Of a stretch of DNA of 64,000 nucleotides, positions 62,054 through 64,000 are shown in pieces. Each line of letters begins with the position of its first letter. Within the stretch, counting starts at the first letter, position 1. The notes beneath the pieces were generated by a model. The model did not search any database. It was not told the origin of the DNA and saw nothing but the letters and a program-made list of their open reading frames with translations. The position numbers and the translations under genes are program-made. Location of the stretch: positions 1 to 64,000 of the forward strand of contig NZ_BJLP01000005.1 of NCBI RefSeq assembly GCF_006538705.1. The letters run 5' to 3'. Source of the stretch: Cellulomonas uda (GTDB taxonomy: Bacteria; Actinomycetota; Actinomycetes; Actinomycetales; Cellulomonadaceae).

Positions 62054-63951
62054 CGCGCGGTCTCGACCCACTCGTCAGCGGCCTCGTCGGCGGCCTCGTC
62101 GGCCGTGCGCTCCTCGTCCTCGCGCACGTCCGTGTCCTGCGCCCTGCGGTCCGCCGCGCGCGCCGCGTCGTCCACCGCCTCCTGGGCCGTGAGCACGTAC
62201 CGGTAGTGCGCGTGCGTCGCGAGCAGCTCGGCGTGCGTGCCCACGCCCGTGATCCGGCCGTCCTCGAGCACGGCGACGCGGTCCGCGAGCGCGACCGTCG
62301 ACGGACGGTGCGCGACGACGAGCGTCGTCGTGCCCGCGAGCACCTCCCGCAGGCGCGCGGTGACCTGCGCCTCCGTGCTCACGTCGAGCGCGGACAGCGG
62401 GTCGTCGAGCAGCAGCACGCGGGGGCGCACGGCGATCGCGCGAGCGAGCGCCACGCGCTGACGCTGCCCGCCGGACAGGCTCAGGCCCTCCTCGCCGATG
62501 ACCGTGGCGAGCCCGTCGGGAAGGTCGCGGGCGAAGCCCGCGCGCGCGACGTCGAGCGAGCCCTGCAGCAGGTCCTCCGCCTCCTCGGCGGGCAGGTCGG
62601 CGGGCGTGCCGAGCAGCACGTTCTCGCGCACCGACGCGGAGAACAGGATCGGGTCCTCGAACGCGACGGACACCGCCGCGCGCAGCTGGGCGCGGGTGAG
62701 GTCCCGCACGTCGACGCCGTCGACGCGCACCGCGCCGGCCGTCACGTCGTACAGCCGTGGGACGAGCTGCAGCAGCGTCGTCTTGCCGCTGCCGGTGAGC
62801 CCGACCAGTGCGGTCGTCGTCCCGGGCTCGAGGCGCAGGTCGACGCCCGCGAGGACCTCCCCGACCGGCCCCGACCCGCGCGCCGGGTGCGCGAAGTGCA
62901 CGCCGTCGAGCTCCACGAGCGAGCCGCCGGCCGGGCGGGGCGGCAGCGCGACCGGGGCCTGCGGGTCACGCACCGTCGGGACGGTGTCGACCACCTGCAC
63001 GAACCGCTCGGTCGCGGCACGCGCGTCGAGCGTCATCGCGAGCAGGTTGCCGAGCCGCTCGACGGGCGCGTTGACGATCGCCGCTGTCGCGAAGAACGCG
63101 ACGAGCGCACCGACCGACACGCGGCCCGCCGCGGCGAGGGGCACACCGACCGCGAGGGACACCGCGAGCACCGCCTCCGGGATCGCACCCAGCGCGAACG
63201 TCACGCGTGACTGCGTGCGGGCCTTGGCGACCTCGGTCGCGCGCAGCTCGTCGGCCTGCCGCACGAAGTCACCGAGCGCGTCCTCGCCGCGGCCGAACGC
63301 CTTGAGCACCCGGATGCCGTGCACCGACTCCTCGACCGTCGTCGCGAGGTCACCCGCCTGGTCGCGCGCGCGGCGCGCGACCACCTTGTAGTCCTGCCGG
63401 AACCGGAACCCGAGCCAGACGACCGGCACCGCACCCGCGAGGTAGACCAGGCCCAGCACGGGCGCCGTCGCGATCATGAGACCGACGCCGACCACCACGG
63501 TCGTCGCGCTCACGCACAGCATGACGAGGCCGAACACCATCCAGCGTCGGATGACCGACAGGTCGCTCATCGAGCGCGACAGCAGCTGCCCGCCCGACCA
63601 GCGGTCGTGGAACTCGACCGGCAGGTCGAGCAGGTGGCGGAACAGGTCGCGCCGCATCGTGAGCTCGACGCCCGTGCCCGGTGTGAGGATCAGCGTCCGC
63701 CGGCACCACACCAGGAACGCCTCGAGCACGCCCAGCGCGAGCACCAGCCCGGCGGCCTCGACGACCGCCGTCCGCGACCCGTCCGTGAGCAGCGGCCCGT
63801 TGACCACCGAGCGCAGCACCTGCGGCACCGCGAGCGCGAGGAGGCTCGCACCGAGCGCCGTGAGCCCGCCCACGACGATGCGCGGGACCGCCGGCCGACC
63901 CCAGTGCACGAGGCGCAGGAGCACGCTGCGCGAGGGACGTCCGGGGGGCAT
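62050..63951 (-). CDS. ABC exporter half-transporter, degenerate Walker B
   Basis: 633 residues with the same layout of six membrane segments then an ATPase domain. Walker A is GLTGSGKTT, the signature is the canonical LSGGQ, and the His switch is VVAHRPST. Walker B reads VLLLDDPLSALD, with Asp in place of the catalytic Glu, as in the degenerate site of heterodimeric exporters. A long acidic Ala/Asp/Glu tail follows. The ATG at 63951 is the first codon; the promoter lies mostly off the right edge. Confidence 0.93.
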   Translation of the reverse strand: MPPGRPSRSVLLRLVHWGRPAVPRIVVGGLTALGASLLALAVPQVLRSVVNGPLLTDGSRTAVVEAAGLVLALGVLEAFLVWCRRTLILTPGTGVELTMRRDLFRHLLDLPVEFHDRWSGGQLLSRSMSDLSVIRRWMVFGLVMLCVSATTVVVGVGLMIATAPVLGLVYLAGAVPVVWLGFRFRQDYKVVARRARDQAGDLATTVEESVHGIRVLKAFGRGEDALGDFVRQADELRATEVAKARTQSRVTFALGAIPEAVLAVSLAVGVPLAAAGRVSVGALVAFFATAAIVNAPVERLGNLLAMTLDARAATERFVQVVDTVPTVRDPQAPVALPPRPAGGSLVELDGVHFAHPARGSGPVGEVLAGVDLRLEPGTTTALVGLTGSGKTTLLQLVPRLYDVTAGAVRVDGVDVRDLTRAQLRAAVSVAFEDPILFSASVRENVLLGTPADLPAEEAEDLLQGSLDVARAGFARDLPDGLATVIGEEGLSLSGGQRQRVALARAIAVRPRVLLLDDPLSALDVSTEAQVTARLREVLAGTTTLVVAHRPSTVALADRVAVLEDGRITGVGTHAELLATHAHYRYVLTAQEAVDDAARAADRRAQDTDVREDEERTADEAADEAADEWVETAR

Positions 63952-64000
63952 CCCGTCACACTACGTCCGCCCGCCGACGAGCCCACCCGGGGGCGTCGTC

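Overview
This 64 kb window is a very GC-rich bacterial chromosome segment, almost certainly from an actinobacterium. My best guess is a Micrococcales member near Cellulomonas. That guess is an inference from base composition, GTG-rich starts, GTGA/ATGA overlaps, a WhiG/FliA sigma factor, secreted polysaccharide-active proteins and a classic actinobacterial gene order. Nearly all of it is core genome. I see no tRNA or rRNA gene, insertion sequence, prophage or CRISPR array.

Layout. 1-2.4 kb: rimP-nusA-ylxR-infB on the minus strand (infB runs off the left edge). 2.5-6.4 kb: a lipoprotein, proS and a Fpg/Nei glycosylase. 6.4-15.9 kb: the isoprenoid/envelope block (GNAT, ispG, a broken DUF1801 gene, rseP, an oxidoreductase, dxr, a DivIVA-like gene, rlmN, cdsA, frr). 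16-18.9 kb: pyrH, then tsf-rpsB with its own terminator and a long leader. 19-25 kb: M23 peptidase, whiG, xerC, dprA, comM, yraN. 25-30 kb: DUF2469, rnhB, lepB, rplS, trmD, rimM, a KH protein and rpsP. 30-38.6 kb: a membrane protein, amidohydrolase, ffh, glnD-glnB-amtB and ftsY. 38.9-44.3 kb: a secreted ricin-lectin/pectate-lyase protein, a small membrane protein and smc. 44.3-56.7 kb: the ileS-folC-DUF4233-ndk neighbourhood, split by two insertions: a secreted beta-helix gene, and a 5 kb block with a dihydroxyacetone kinase operon (dhaKLM), a TetR regulator and an EmrB/QacA-type exporter. 56.7-64 kb: two HAD phosphatases flanking an APH-like kinase, a TipA-type MerR regulator, and a heterodimeric ABC exporter.

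How the genes work together. Translation is heavily represented (infB, proS, frr, tsf, rpsB, rplS, rpsP, trmD, rimM, rlmN, ileS, rimP), along with SRP targeting and secretion (ffh, ftsY, lepB, rseP). DNA transformation, repair and segregation genes (dprA, comM, xerC, smc, rnhB, fpg) and MEP isoprenoid synthesis (ispG, dxr) are also present. The amtB-glnB-glnD cluster forms a nitrogen-sensing module.

The clearest regulatory signals are an ileS T-box leader reading an AUC codon, a 30-base compound palindrome in front of the tetR gene, a 19-base-spacer MerR promoter with a tipA-like internal translation start, candidate GlnR boxes upstream of amtB, and several perfect hairpin terminators. Two hairpins are in unexpected places: between the rpsP/KH and rimM/trmD genes, and inside the 5' end of the longest glnD reading frame. 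That GlnD also lacks room for the usual C-terminal ACT domains. I found no convincing wholly new multi-gene system; the observations above are the best leads.
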